The notes under the pieces are model-generated. The model had not been told where the DNA came from, made no database searches, and worked only from the letters and a program-made list of their open reading frames with translations. Shown here in pieces: positions 12,471-23,775 of a stretch of DNA of 64,000 nt. The stretch is taken from contig CM055745.1 of NCBI GenBank assembly GCA_029465975.1, positions 1,997,788 through 2,061,787 on the forward strand, given 5' to 3'. Source of the stretch: Dallia pectoralis. Lineage: Eukaryota; Chordata; Actinopteri; Esociformes; Umbridae. The translations under genes and the position numbers were made by a program. Each line of letters opens with the position of its first letter. Position 1 is the first letter of the stretch.

Positions 12471-13142
12471 CTTTCTGTCCACAACAGTATCCCCATTTCT
12501 TGTGCCACTAAATAATCAATTGACTTTCGTTTTTTAGTATATTTGGCAACTATCCGCACTCCGAATCACCTTTTTGTCTTTCGATATTCGATGTCTCTGA
12601 CTGTGTTTCATGGGTCTTCCAGCAATAGTGCTGTTCTTCTCCCTCTCCACTGCTGTCCACTTTTCCTTTCACTTTTCATCCATTTCCTGTTCACCATTAT
12701 CTGACTCCCCCTTTGGGAATCATGTGTTTACAAAACAACCTCCAACATGTTCCGACAAATGTGGAACATCGCTACAGTTTAACTTTGACGCCGGAGGCAT
12801 TTCCTCCCTCGGACTTGATTGTAACAGGTGTCATCGTAGCTCACTTAGCGACTCACATTCCTCCAGTAAACCCATCTCGTTGACCTCTGCATCCTAAAAA
12901 AAGATGAACACTTCTGGCAGACACTTTGTTAGACATCCCCCACCCGTTAGAGCTCTTCCAACAGCTGAGAACCTTAGAAGAACAGAGGCTCTCTTTCTTC
13001 GGCCGTCAGTCCTCTTCACAAAGCCCCTCATCCACTGCCTTCCTGGCCACATCCGGGCAACATCACATATCCTCATAAAGTCTGTGACAGTTAGTCGGAA
13101 AAACATCCCCACTGAGTTCTGGCCGTTTCTGACAGGTCCATC
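12471..13142 (+). other. Upstream region / 5' UTR of lmod2
   Basis: Several short ORFs occur on both strands but none resembles a known protein. An acceptor-like tttctgacag lies at 13127-13136 just before the start codon, so a 5' UTR intron is possible. I could not identify a reliable TATA or muscle element. Confidence 0.4.
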
Positions 13143-13418
13143 ATGAGTATCTTTGGGTACCGAAATGAGCTGAGTAAGTACGAATCGCTGGATGAAGACG
13201 AGCTGTTGGCTGGCCTGTCATTTGAGGAGATCCAGGAGCTGGAGAGGGAGCTGGCTGACATTGACCCAGACGACAACATACCGATTGGGCTGAGGCAGAA
13301 GGACCAGACTGCCAAGACCCCCACTGACACTTTTTCCAGAGAGGCACTGTTGAAATACTGCAAGGAAGAAAGACGCAATCTGCAAGAGGATGACAGATCT
13401 GAATCGTCGACCAAGCAG
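13143..13418 (+). CDS. lmod2: lmod2 exon 1
   Basis: It starts at the ATG of MSIFGYRNELSKYESLDED, the expected leiomodin N-terminus, and ends ACCAAGCAG|gtgaga in phase 0. It encodes the first tropomyosin- and actin-binding helices. ORFs on the other strand here are shadows. Confidence 0.92.
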
Positions 13419-16400
13419 GTGAGAAAATAGCTATTTTTTCCATTGTTCATGTCATTTGTCTCGTTATCACTCACACCAGGTCCCAATTACTAATTAGTAT
13501 GTGTGTTTAAGTTTGCTTCTCTGTGTTCAGTGTTACTGTTCATTGTTATGTGTCATGTCCGCTATATCAGTGAGTGGTCTATATGAGTCTGTTTAAAGAG
13601 CTGCCCGTATGTATTTAGTAGTCGCTGCTTAAGCATGCTTTATTTTCAATCTGTATTTAGTTTTATCGGTTGTTCGTTGCTTGGTTTGATTCTATATTAT
13701 AACCCCTGAACTGGAATAATGCCTTCGTTTGGTTCCTACACCATTTCACCATTGGATTGTGACAGTGGGTCCAGGGTTGGTTCTGGAGTAAGGTTTGGGG
13801 TAAGTACTAAGGTTAGGATAAGGGTTATATTTAGGGTGATTAGATGGTTCTTTAAGTTGTTACTGACAGCTAGTAGATATCTACATGCATACTTGTGTTA
13901 CCAAGGCGAAGCCATATCTATCCATATAATAGGATTACATGAATTACATAATAATTGTTGCAGATTTAGGTCAAATGTTTCTTGTTTTCATTATGCAATT
14001 TTAAATGAGTCACTGTCTCTGTACAGTCTCAGTAATTCCAGCTATAATGACATGATGTGATCATAGAGATCTCAAGGTAACTCTCCTAAAGAGTCAGTTT
14101 ATGGGGAATATGACAGATGAATCTAACGTTCAAACTGTTCTAAAATACAGGACAACTTCGCTGAACCTAACATTCAAACTGTTCTAAAATACAGGACAAC
14201 TTGGCTGAACTTAATGTTCAAGCTGTTCTAAAATACAGGACAACTTGGCTGAACTTAATGTTCTAAAATACAGGACAACTTGGCTGAACTTAATGTTGTT
14301 TCTAAAATACAGGACAACTTGGCTGAACTTATGTTCAAACTGTTCTAAAATACAGGACAACTTGGCTGAACTTAATGTTCAAGCTGTTCTAAAATACAGG
14401 ACAACTTGGCTGAACTTATGTTCAAGCTGTTCTAAAATACAGGACAACTTGGCTGAACCTAACATTCAAACTGTTCTAAAATACAGGACAACTTGGCTGA
14501 ACTTAATGTTCAAGCTGTTCTAAAATACAGGACAACTTGGCTGAACTTAATGTTCAAGCTGTTCTAAAATACAGGACAACTTGGCTGAACTTATGTTCAA
14601 GCTGTTCTAAAATACAGGACAACTTGGCTGAACCTAACATTCAAACTGTTCTAAAATACAGGACAACTTGGCTGAACCTAACATTCAAACTGTTCTAAAA
14701 TACAGAACAACTTGGCTGAACTTAATGTTCAAGCTGTTCTTAAATACAGGACAACTTGGCTGAACTTATGTTCAAGATGTTCTAAAATACAGGACTACTT
14801 GGCTGAACCTAACATTCAAACTGATCTAAAATACAGGACAACTTGGCTGAACTTAATGTTCAAGCTGTTCTAAAATACAGGACAACTTGGCTGAACTTAT
14901 GTTCTAACTGTTCTAAAATACAGGACAACTTGGCTGAACTTAACGTTCAAGCTGTTCTAAAATACAGGACTACTTGGCTGAACTTATGTTCTAACTGTTC
15001 TAAAATACAGGACTACTTGGCTGAACTTATGTTCAAACTGTTCTAAATACAGGACAACTTGGCTGAACTTATGTTCTAACTGTTCTAAAATACAGAACAA
15101 CTTGGCTGAACCTAACGTTCAATCTGTTCTAAAATACAGGACAACTTGGAGGGACAGAATGATGCCAGCACAGAGGAACGTTTTGCAGTGAGTGACCAAG
15201 ATGTTGTAAAGTCGGAGGACAATCAAGAAGAAGACCGAAATGGAAAGGTAAGAAACGAAGATGAGTCTGGTGAGGAGGAGAAAGGTTCAACTAAAGAGGA
15301 AGAGGAGAAAACTGACAAATGCAAACGGGCGTCTTCGCCTGTTTCCGGGACACCTAGGCTGAATGTTTTTCAAAACATGTCTACGATAAATCCAGGGAAT
15401 TGTTTTGAAAATGGAAACTCGAAGAAAACAACCACCGGCAAAAAGCTAAACGTGACTCCAGACAGACCTTGCGGAAACCCCGTTGTGATCGACGAGGCCC
15501 TTGACCAGATCCTTCGGGATGATCCCACGATGAGCGAGCTCAACCTGAACAACATCGAAGACGTCTCCCAGGAGACCTTGCTGCGAATCTGTGAAGCCCT
15601 GAGTGCCAACACGCATGTACGCGTTTTTAGCCTATCCAATACCCGCGCTGACGATCGCGTCGCCTCCGCCGTCGCCAAGATGCTTCGAGAAAACAGCTCC
15701 ATCACCAACCTCAACATTGACTCCAACTTTGTGTCCGGCCGCGGGATCTTGGAGCTCCTGGCATCGCTCCAACAAAACGGCACCTTAGTGGAGCTGCGCT
15801 TCCACAACCAGAGGCACATTTGCGGGGGCCAGGTTGAGATGGAGATGGTTCGACTCCTGAGGGACAACACCACCCTCCTGAAGCTGGGCTACCAGTTTGA
15901 TCTACCGGGCCCCAGGATTACAGTCACCAGTATTCTGACCCGCAACCAGGACCAACACAGGCAAAGAAGACTAGAAAAACAGAAGATGCAAGTCCATCCT
16001 GAAGCAACAGTCCACACCCAGGCTGTTGCCGGGCCAACCGGTGTTGTTCCTGTAACGCCTCCTTTGAACAAATCAACTTGTTCCACTACAAAACATAAGC
16101 AGAAAGACCAAACCCTAAACAATGCCTCTCCTCCAACTGCCCCTACACTGCTACCTGGCCTGGAGTCGGACAGAAACACACCAACCAGTAAGAATGTGGA
16201 GAAGATTCAACAACACGAGGGGAGCACCAAGTGCCACTTGGGCCAACATAAACCCAAATCCAAGAGGGGCAGGAATGGAGCCAACAAGGAAAGCTCTGAC
16301 ATTCTCAAGGAGCGGAAGAAAGCCTTAAAGCCTTCCAGAAAGATGAAAGACAACTCGTCCTGTCCGCTGGCACCCCAGAAGTCGACTCGCGATGATTTGA

Positions 16401-18047
16401 TGGACGCCATCCGTGGAAGCAGCATTGGATCACTCAAAAGGGTACGTATGACAGACGCACCAACATCCAGTCATGAATCAGTGAAAATTGTTTTTATAAG
16501 CATTATCATATTCAATAAAGGACTTTAAAAAATCCTGCGAGGGTGATTATGGAGTGTGCTCTAAACATGTGCCGCTGCAAATAACAGTGAAAGCGGCGAT
16601 GGGAATTCTAAATAAGTGAGAATGCAATTATACAGCCATTACACAGTTGCATGGTGAGATGTCTTCATAAGCCTGTGCATTTCTCCCACTTAAACTTATA
16701 AATAGCTGGATAATATTAACCCTGCCCTGATAAGACTAATTGCCTGTTGCAATAATGCACATGGGATGTCAGTATGCTAGCTAACAGACTAAACAAGCTA
16801 TAACATGGGATTTCAGTATGCTAGCTAACAGACTAAACATGCTATAATATGGGATGTCAGTATGCTAGCTAACAGATCATACAAGTTGTAACATGGAATG
16901 TCAGTATTCTAGCTAACAGACCAAACAAGCTATAACATGGGATGTCAGTGTGCTAGCTAACAGACTAAACATGCTATAATATGGGATTTGAGTATGCTAG
17001 CTAACAGATCGTACAAGTTATTACATGGAATGTCAGTATGCTAGCTAACAGATCGTACAAGTTATTACATGGAATGTCAGTGTGCTAGCTAACAGATCGT
17101 ACAAGTTATTACATGGAATGTCAGTGTGCTAGCTAACAGATCGTACAAGTTATTACATGGAATGTCAGTATGCTAGCTAACAGATCGTACAAGTTATTAC
17201 ATGGAATGTCAGTGTGCTAGCTAACAGATCGTACAAGTTATTACATGGAATGTCAGTATGCTAGCTAACAGATCGTACAAGTTATTACATGGAATGTCAG
17301 TATGCTAGCTAACAGATCGTACAAGTTATTACATGGAATGTCAGTGTGCTAGCTAACAGTGTACTTCCTAACAAACTATTACATGGGATGTAAAGGAGTA
17401 AAACACACATTTGTCTTTGCCTCATGAAAAAATTGCAGCGTTACAAGAAAGGATCTTTCAATCATTAAAATGCTGTTTCAGCCTCGTGAAAAAATGTGTA
17501 GAATAGGAAGTTTTTTTTATCATTTGTAAAATAGCGTGAGATGACTCAGAAAGTGCGAAGGGTGGTATACGTAGGAAGAATGGTAGTACAACCTACAAAC
17601 CAAAACAACACATTTGTGTGCAATTTACAGTGAGAAAACTGTGGGTGCATATGGAGGTTTGTAAACGTTTATGAAAACGTGTTAACACTTAATTTTAAGG
17701 TGTCCTTATAACAGCACACTTAAATATGTATTCACACTGTAACAAGTATTTTAACTGAGGGTACGATCCCCTTGAAGTGTTAACTAAAAACTCTTATGGT
17801 ATGTGAATCTGCCTACATACTGACTGCTTACAAATGACTAATTGAGACATTGGCCAAGCTGTTTCTCTCACCACACCAACTGTCTTGCTCTTTTGCTATA
17901 TCTCTCTCTCGAGGTTTGTTGTTCCTGAAATACCCTCTACTTATCGCACTAGATAGTTGGACGGCATCTGTCATTAGGACATGTGTTCTGTGAGCTTATC
18001 TTCAAGGCACTGACCGGAACTTTCCGTTGCAGGTGGATTTCCAGTAA
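13143..18047 (+). CDS. lmod2: Leiomodin-2, three coding exons
   Basis: Leiomodins bind tropomyosin and nucleate actin filaments in muscle sarcomeres. Exons are 13143-13418, 15140-16441 and probably 18033-18047, all joined in phase 0, for a protein of about 530 residues. Residues 1-92 hold the leiomodin/tropomodulin N-terminus (FGYRNELSKYESLDEDELLA, LSFEEIQELERELADI, FSREALLKYCKEE). Then comes an acidic stretch, a leucine-rich-repeat actin-binding domain at about 203-374 (NPVVIDEALDQIL, LRFHNQRHICGGQVEMEMV, LPGPRITVTSILTRNQDQ), a basic linker, and a WH2 actin-binding motif at about 507-526 (DDLMDAIRGSSIGSLKRV). The WH2 motif separates leiomodin from tropomodulin. LMOD2 is chosen over LMOD1/3 by position next to asb15. 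The polyproline run usual before the WH2 in mammals is nearly absent. The frame is intact. Confidence 0.9.
13419..14138 (+). other. lmod2 intron 1, unique part
   Basis: Non-coding intron between exon 1 and the acceptor-derived array; I see no element in it. Confidence 0.6.
14139..15139. repeat. 43-45 bp minisatellite built from the lmod2 exon-2 acceptor
   Basis: About 23 copies. Each contains TTCTAAAATACAGGACAACT followed by TGGCTGAAC. This equals the real intron-1 acceptor plus the start of exon 2 (GACAACTTGG); after that the exon and the repeat differ. Variants include CAGGACTACTTGG and ACAGAACAACTTGG. The array directly abuts exon 2. Confidence 0.95.
15140..16441 (+). CDS. lmod2: lmod2 exon 2
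   Basis: The acceptor is aaaatacag|GACAACTTGGAG, phase 0; the translation begins DNLEGQNDASTEER and remains open for 434 codons to AAAAGG|gtacgt. It holds the acidic linker, leucine-rich-repeat domain, basic linker and WH2 motif. The acceptor and the next ten exon bases match the unit of the adjacent array, so about two dozen copies of this acceptor lie upstream and the true choice is inferred only from the coding frame. Confidence 0.88.
16514..16519 (+). terminator. lmod2: Intronic AATAAA in lmod2 intron 2
   Basis: Reading through the exon-2 donor gives a 29-residue alternative tail ending at the TAA at 16526-16528, and AATAAA overlaps the last codons. An intronic poly(A) isoform is possible but unproven. 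Confidence 0.3.
16760..17395. repeat. 44-bp minisatellite in lmod2 intron 2
   Basis: About 14 copies of a 44-bp unit containing TGTCAGTATGCTAGCTAACA and GATCGTACAAGTTATTACA. The left copies are more diverged (ACTAAACATGCTATAAT). The rest of the intron, 17396-18032, shows nothing I recognise. Confidence 0.93.
18033..18047 (+). CDS. lmod2: Probable lmod2 terminal coding exon
   Basis: A good acceptor (actttccgttgcag) precedes GTG GAT TTC CAG TAA, giving a VDFQ ending right after the WH2 residues LKR. Mammalian LMOD2 also has a very short last coding segment that begins with V. It is short, so the call rests on the splice site and phase 0. Confidence 0.6.
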   Translation: MDFQ

Positions 18048-19149
18048 GGTCGATGTTGCTGTCGACATCGGATAAATGAATATTAAACCTGATCAACATT
18101 TGTTTTGCACAAATGCCCTGATTTTGTACTGTCTTTAAAAGCTATTAAACATTTGTATAACCATAAAGTTAAATAGATATGTAATGTATACATTGTAACT
18201 TTGAAACTATGCTTTCTAAACACATGGTACTTTTATACATTGTTTAAATTCTTAGTATTTCTTATGTAATTGTGTTTCATTGCTTAATACTACACTTGTT
18301 TGCATGTGATTGGGGGGCAATTAATAGATGAAAAACACCAAGTTATTTTTTTATAATTAATTTACTGTATACATATTGATTTCTTCAAGGGGAGATGTGC
18401 TGGTTAGAATAGCTAAATGTTCTTTGAAATGATAGGCCCATCATCTCAGTTTTATATTGTGGTTAGTATGCAGGATATAGATATAATTAAATATAAAATA
18501 TTAATTATTTCAAATATTTTATGTAATTCCTATAAGACTAAGAGCAAACAAATGTCCTGCATGACTCAGATCTGGACAGTTTCTAAATCTTTACCGCCAA
18601 CTGCCTACTGTCAGTCACAATGATGAGACCGAAAAAACATAATTAATTAATTAATACCCTACAGATTTACAACAGGTTTAAAACTAGGCTTTTATATAAT
18701 CCAGAAAATAAAGCTTGATTGAAACATCCTGGACCTATATTTGAACACAGTATTGTTCTTGTAAGTGTTCGTAATGAGTCACAATCTTCCATTTGTTGGG
18801 AGCGAATGTGTTTTTTCACCATAGCAGGTTTCATTATACAACTCTTATTAAAAAGATAGAACTGAAGTTAGTGCTCTAAAACATTTTTTTATGAAATTAC
18901 AGTAGGTATCAAATATTAAAATGGTGTGAGATGATATTTTGACAAGACTCATAAGGCTGGAAATAAACTGCAAGACAAACCTAATAATGTCTTTTGTGTT
19001 GATGACGTGAATGTGACTGGCACGTCAGGTGTACCACAGGGTACAAGACTTTTAATAGAATACTGTAACACTTCACTCAAGCTAAGTAATTCAGTGTGGA
19101 TAATTGATAGAGTGAGTGACGTTCAGGAGTCGATAGAGGGGAAAAGAGT
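18048..19149 (+). other. lmod2 3' UTR and flank
   Basis: AT-rich DNA with no coding signal that I recognise; two short ORFs are not supported by any motif. Confidence 0.5.
18707..18712 (+). terminator. lmod2: Candidate lmod2 poly(A) signal
   Basis: AATAAA lies 660 bp after the inferred lmod2 stop and is the first clear canonical hexamer I find there. Confidence 0.4.
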
Positions 19150-19890
19150 AAAAGAGGTGACTGACACAGGCTGCTCCACACAGCAACAGAGAGGACTCAG
19201 TAATAGAGGGGACTGACACAGGCTGCTCCACACAGCAACAGAGAGGACTCAGTAATAGAGGGGACTGACACAGGCTGCTCCACACAGCAACAGAGGGGAC
19301 TCGGCTGAGGGGACTGACACAGGCTGCTCCACACAGCAACAGAGGGACTCGGCTGAGGGGACTGACACAGGCTGCTCCACACAGCAACAGAGGGGACTCG
19401 GCTGAGGGGACTGACACAGGCTGCTCCACACAGCAACAGAGGGGACTCGGCTGAGGGGACTGACACAGGCTGCTCCACACAGCAACAGAGGGGACTCGGC
19501 TGAGGGGACTGACACAGGCTGCTCCACACAGCAACAGAGGGGACTCGGCTGAGGGGACTGACACAGGCTGCTCCACACAGCAACAGAGGGACTCGGCTGA
19601 GGGGACTGACACAGGCTGCTCCACACAGCAACAGAGGGGACTCGGCTGAGGGGACTGACACAGGCTGCTCCACACAGCAACAGAGGGGACTCGGCTGAGG
19701 GGACTGACACAGGCTGCTCCACACAGCAACAGAGGGGACTGAGGGGACTGACACAGGCTGCTCCACACAGCAACAGAGGGGACTCGGCTGAGGGGACTGA
19801 CACAGGCTGCTCCACACAGCAACAGAGGGGACTCGGCTGAGGGGACTGACACAGGCTGCTCCACACAGTAACAGAGGGGACTCGGCTGAG
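19150..19890. repeat. 49-bp minisatellite
   Basis: About 15 copies of a 49-bp unit with GACACAGGCTGCTCCACACA and GAGGGGACTCGGCTGAGG. Single-base deletions (GAGGGACTCGG) shift frame, which produces three overlapping minus-strand ORFs that are not genes. Confidence 0.95.
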
Positions 19891-20025
19891 CGAAAAAACA
19901 CTCAACTGCATCACTATTATTGTTGAATAGATTTTTTGTACATTAACTGCGTTCCAGAGGCAGTGTCTAACTTTCGGGAGGCGGGGTTTGATCGGTAGAT
20001 TATTCCATTCCACTGTATTATTGCC

Positions 20026-20735
20026 GTGTGCAGTCGGGTGCTCTCATGTTCACTCTGTTTACGTATCTAGTTCTGTTAGTTCGGTCATTTAAACAGTCGG
20101 GTGCTCTCATGTTCACTCTGTTTACTAGTTCTGTTAGTTCGGTCATTTAGACAGTCGGGTGCTCTCATGTTCACTCTATTTACATATATAGTCTTGTTAG
20201 TTCGGTCATTTAGACAGTCGGGTGCTCTCATGTTCACTCTATTTACATATATAGTCTTGTTAGTTCGGTCATTTAGACAGTCGGGTGCTCTCATGTTCAC
20301 TCTGTTTACGTATCTAGTTCTGTTAGTTCATTTAGACAGTCAGGTGCCCTCATGTTCACTCTGTTTACTAGTTCTGTTAGTTCGGTCATTTAGACAGTCG
20401 GGTGCCCTCATGTTCACTCTGTTTACTAGTTCTGTTAGCTCGGTCATTTAGACAGTCGGGTGCCCTCATGTTCACTCTGTTTACGTATCTAGTTCTGTTA
20501 GTTCGGTCATTTAGACAGTCGGGTGCCCTCATGTTTACGTATCTAGTTCTGTTAGTTCGGTCATTTAGACAGTCGGGTGCTCTCATGTTCACTCTGTTTA
20601 CGTATCTAGTTCTGTTAGTTCGGTCATTTAGACAGTCGGGTGCCCTCATGTTTACGTATCTAGTTCTGTTAGTTCGGTCATTTAGACAGTCGGGTGCCCT
20701 CATGTTCACTCTGTTTACTAGTTCTTATAACTAGT
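20026..20735. repeat. 52-63 bp minisatellite
   Basis: About a dozen copies containing CAGTCGGGTGCTCTCATGTT and GTTCTGTTAGTTCGGTCATT. Several units lack the GTATCTA or CACTCTGTTT segment. Confidence 0.93.
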
Positions 20736-20749
20736 TCTGATAGCTCGGT

Positions 20750-20846
20750 CAACCGACAATAAACTCAGATTTGTGATCATATAGACTATACGATCACAAA
20801 TCTGAGTTTATTAAAGAGCAGAAAGTTAGACCACTGCTGTCGGTTG
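20750..20846. repeat. Strong hairpin with nested inverted repeats
   Basis: A perfect 21-bp inverted repeat at 20758-20778 and 20792-20812 (arm AATAAACTCAGATTTGTGAT plus C) encloses a 13-bp loop. An outer 9-bp pair, CAACCGACA at 20750-20758 and TGTCGGTTG at 20838-20846, flanks it. It sits just after the preceding array. Confidence 0.9.
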
Positions 20847-22403
20847 TTTATTTGAATTTTCAATTTGGTGTGGGGGGCATGGAAATCACTCACCTTTCGG
20901 TGAAATTTGCCATTTTGAAACCAGAATAGGTGACCTACGTGAATCGTGTAGATTCGATGAGAAAATCTTTGTTTGGCGGGGTGGGGTGATTAGGTACCAG
21001 AGATTTAGCGAACTACGAACAGGTGCGCGAGTGCCTGAAAATATTAGCGCAATTGCATCAACAGTTTCCTTCACTGGGAGGTAGGGGAATACCGTTACCT
21101 GACATGTGGAATATTTGAAATTTTTGTACGGGGGAGCATGCCCCCAGACACCCCTATAGGGGTAATATCCTTCTCACCTATTTCACCCCTGACCCGTTTT
21201 CATCCCTGATTTTTAATCTTCTATTTCTTTGCAATTCTGCCTTAAAGGCTAGAATCTCAGATGTGCCATTTCACTGTTGATGTTTCGACTGGTGTTTTTC
21301 GACTGGTGTTTTTCGGGTACTATTTAATGAAGCTGCCAGTTGAGGATCACTGAGCCGTCTGGTTATCAAGACACACTAATGTATTTGTCCTCTTGCTCCA
21401 TTATGTACCGGGGGACGCTCAAGAAAGTAATTTGTTTCTGGACATTTTGAGCCTGTAATATAATCCAGGATCACTAATGTCCCAGATACTCAACATGTCG
21501 AAATAAGAGCAGTGTTATTGCTTTTTTAAAGTTTTTTTTAATGACCAATTTGCCATTTAACATTGTTCCATTAATAATGAAATACAACGTTCCATTGGAA
21601 CACAGGATAATGGGACTCTACTAGCTCATGTAGATATTCCATTAAAAAAATCTGACACAAGAAATGTTTAGTAAATTTGCAGATATCAGTAGTTTCAGAC
21701 GCCACCTACAAAAGTGCCCTGAAGAACCCAACATTTTACAACAAGCTCCCCCCCCCCAGAGATTAGCAAGTATGAAGACAATTTTGACAAAAATATTTGA
21801 TGTAAATAGAAATAATCTATGAGTGATCGTATTTACATTATTAATTGACATTAGTAATTGATAGTATTTACATTATTTATTGACATAATAAGTTGCTTTA
21901 TACATGCGTCCCACCTGTTTTGAATCAATTGTATAATATTTATACAACTTATATTATGGTGAAAATGTCCTAGCAGGTACACATAATGATTAGCAACCAT
22001 AAAGATGCTAAGTCAAAATCGCAGGCAGCTAAGGTGAAAAACCTGTTTTTCTGACGATAAGCAAGTGAGTTACCTCTCACTGCTCCTGGTAAAAGGCTAT
22101 AAAATCAAAAATATCAAATGTTTAGCCAAAACATCATTAGCATGTTCTATCAACAAATACAAGATTATGCAGAAAAGTGTGCTGGTTTTATTAGTACAGT
22201 GACTTCAACAAGGCAGGCTCACTGAAAAACATACAGCAGCAAAAGACAAAGCATACGAATAAAAAAAACTTACATCTAAGATGTCTAAACGGTTATTAAA
22301 ATATGAAACCCTGGCTTTCCAACCTTTGTCCTCACTCTTAGAGTGTACGGACGTGTCCTGTGTTAAGCTATTTGAATATCCAGGCAACTGGGGGCACACT
22401 TAC
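20847..22403. other. Intergenic DNA between lmod2 and the wasl-like locus
   Basis: A segment at about 20880-21180, ending in GGGGGAGCATGCCCCCAGAC, looks like a decayed interspersed repeat but I cannot name it. The rest is AT-rich. I searched the minus strand for the acidic C-terminal exons of wasl and did not find them. Confidence 0.4.
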
Positions 22404-23308
22404 GGTTATCGGCCAGATGCTCTGTCGTATCTGGTCTAGCAACGTATCGCGCCCCATAACCGTGGTGGTGGCTCCACCTTCATAAGCGTGGGTGGGGGCT
22501 CCACCTTCATAACCATGGGTGTTGGCTCCACCTTCATAACCGTGGGTGGGGGCTCCACCTTCATAACCGTGGGTGGTGGCTCCACCTTCATAACCGTGGG
22601 TGGGGGCTCCACCTTCATAACCGTGGGTGGGGGCTCCACCTTCATAACCGTGGGTGGGGGCTCCACCTTCATAACCGTGGGTGGGGGCTCCACCTTCATA
22701 ACCGTGGGTGGTGGCTCCACCTCCATAACCGTTGGTGGGGGCTCCACCTTCCTAACCGTGGGTGGGGGCTCCACCTTCCTAACCGTGGGTGGTGGCTCCA
22801 CCTCCATAACCGTGGGTTGTGGCTCCACCTTCATAACCGTGGGTGGTGGCTCCACCTCCATAACCGTGGGTGGGGGCTCCACCTCCATAACCGTGGGTGG
22901 GGGCTCCACCTGTGCTGACACGGATATGCTCCAGCAGGGCCGACTTGACCACTGAACCCTGTGGCGGCAGTGGAGGTGCCACACCACAGTCCGTCTCTGA
23001 AGGAGGCGGCGGTCCAGGGGCGGTGGAGGGGTAGGAGGCGGCTGCTGTCCGTGGCTACCTCTGGTGGGGATGGAGTAGGAAGCGGAGGGGCTCCCAGGGC
23101 ACCAGAACAAGTAGGGGGAGGTGGGGGAGAGGCACAGGTTGGGGCCCGAGAGGGAGGAGGTGGTCGAGGGGCTCCTCAAGCAGCTCGCAACGATGGGGGA
23201 GCAGGACTTAGGCTGTGTGGCGGCGGAGGAGGAGGTGTAGGAGCCATACTTGAGCTGTATGACGGGGGAGGGGGAGGTGGGCCACCTCGAAAGGGAGGGG
23301 GGGCGGGG
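22404..23308 (-). pseudogene. wasl: wasl proline-rich + WH2 exon, disrupted
   Basis: The acceptor is gtctcactcag at 23309-23319 and the donor GATAACC|gtaagt at 22404. N-WASP features appear in order but in different frames: RGGPPPPPPSYSSSMAP, then an in-frame TGA, then GAPRPPPPSRAP, then QQPPPTPPPP in a second frame, then PGPPPPSETDCG and GSVVKSALLEHIR (WH2-1) in a third. The 27-bp array follows, then GRDTLLDQIRQ (WH2-2). The initial C run is also one base out of phase with the preceding exon. WH2-1 has lost its AQLKK segment, and WH2-2 reads SIWPIT where GIQLKT is expected. Confidence 0.75.
22455..22913. repeat. 27-bp array inside the wasl WH2 region
   Basis: About 17 copies of a 27-bp unit. 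On the minus strand it can encode KVEPPPTVM, and that frame is free of stops across the array. It lies between the two WH2 motifs; KVE is the end of a normal first WH2 (LKKVE). The copy next to WH2-2 is 26 bp, one base short. Confidence 0.93.
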
Positions 23309-23660
23309 CTGAGTGAGACAAAGATAAAGAAAGAGCGTCAAGTTGAAGTCGCAAAAAATCAGTGAGGTGTGTTTAAAAGACTGGGAAGTAGGGCTGAACA
23401 ATTAATTTATAATATCGCAATATGATAAAACAAGACTTCTTTTTACCTGCTAAGGATGCTATAACACTCTAGTCATGTGACACGCGAGATTGAACAGTCT
23501 GGAGAGTAAGTGTCACCTTGGCACGTCTGTTGTACAATGGCCTCAGGCTCAACAGAACCTGACACTAGGGAAATGTTTGCGTCTAACTGTTTCAGGAAAT
23601 ATTTTAGCTTAAAAAAGGAAAATGCTGCGCAGTATCAGGTATTGTCCAAAACCTTCTATG

Positions 23661-23775
23661 CTAATGTTGCTAACGCTGCTAATGTTGCTAACGCTGCTAA
23701 TGTTGCTAACGCTGCTAACGCTGCTAATGTTGCTAACGCTGCTAATGTCGCTAACGTTGCTAATGTCGCTAGCAG
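23661..23775. repeat. Short GCTAAC/GCTAAT array in a wasl intron
   Basis: About 19 hexamer units alternate between GCTAATGTTGCTAACGCT variants. The Ala/Asn/Val ORF over it is a by-product. The rest of 23309-24322 is intron with no other feature that I see. Confidence 0.85.

Noticed and set aside
12610..12897. 95-codon ORF beginning MGLPAIVLFFSLSTAVHF, signal-peptide-like
   Set aside because: No family resemblance, no splice partner; directly upstream of lmod2 and most likely chance.
22915..22930. Splice donor at GCACAG|GTGGAG ending the wasl first WH2 exon, making the 27-bp array intronic
   Set aside because: No acceptor or pyrimidine tract precedes GRDTLLDQIRQ, and the array stays open in the frame linking both WH2 motifs, so an exonic origin fits better.
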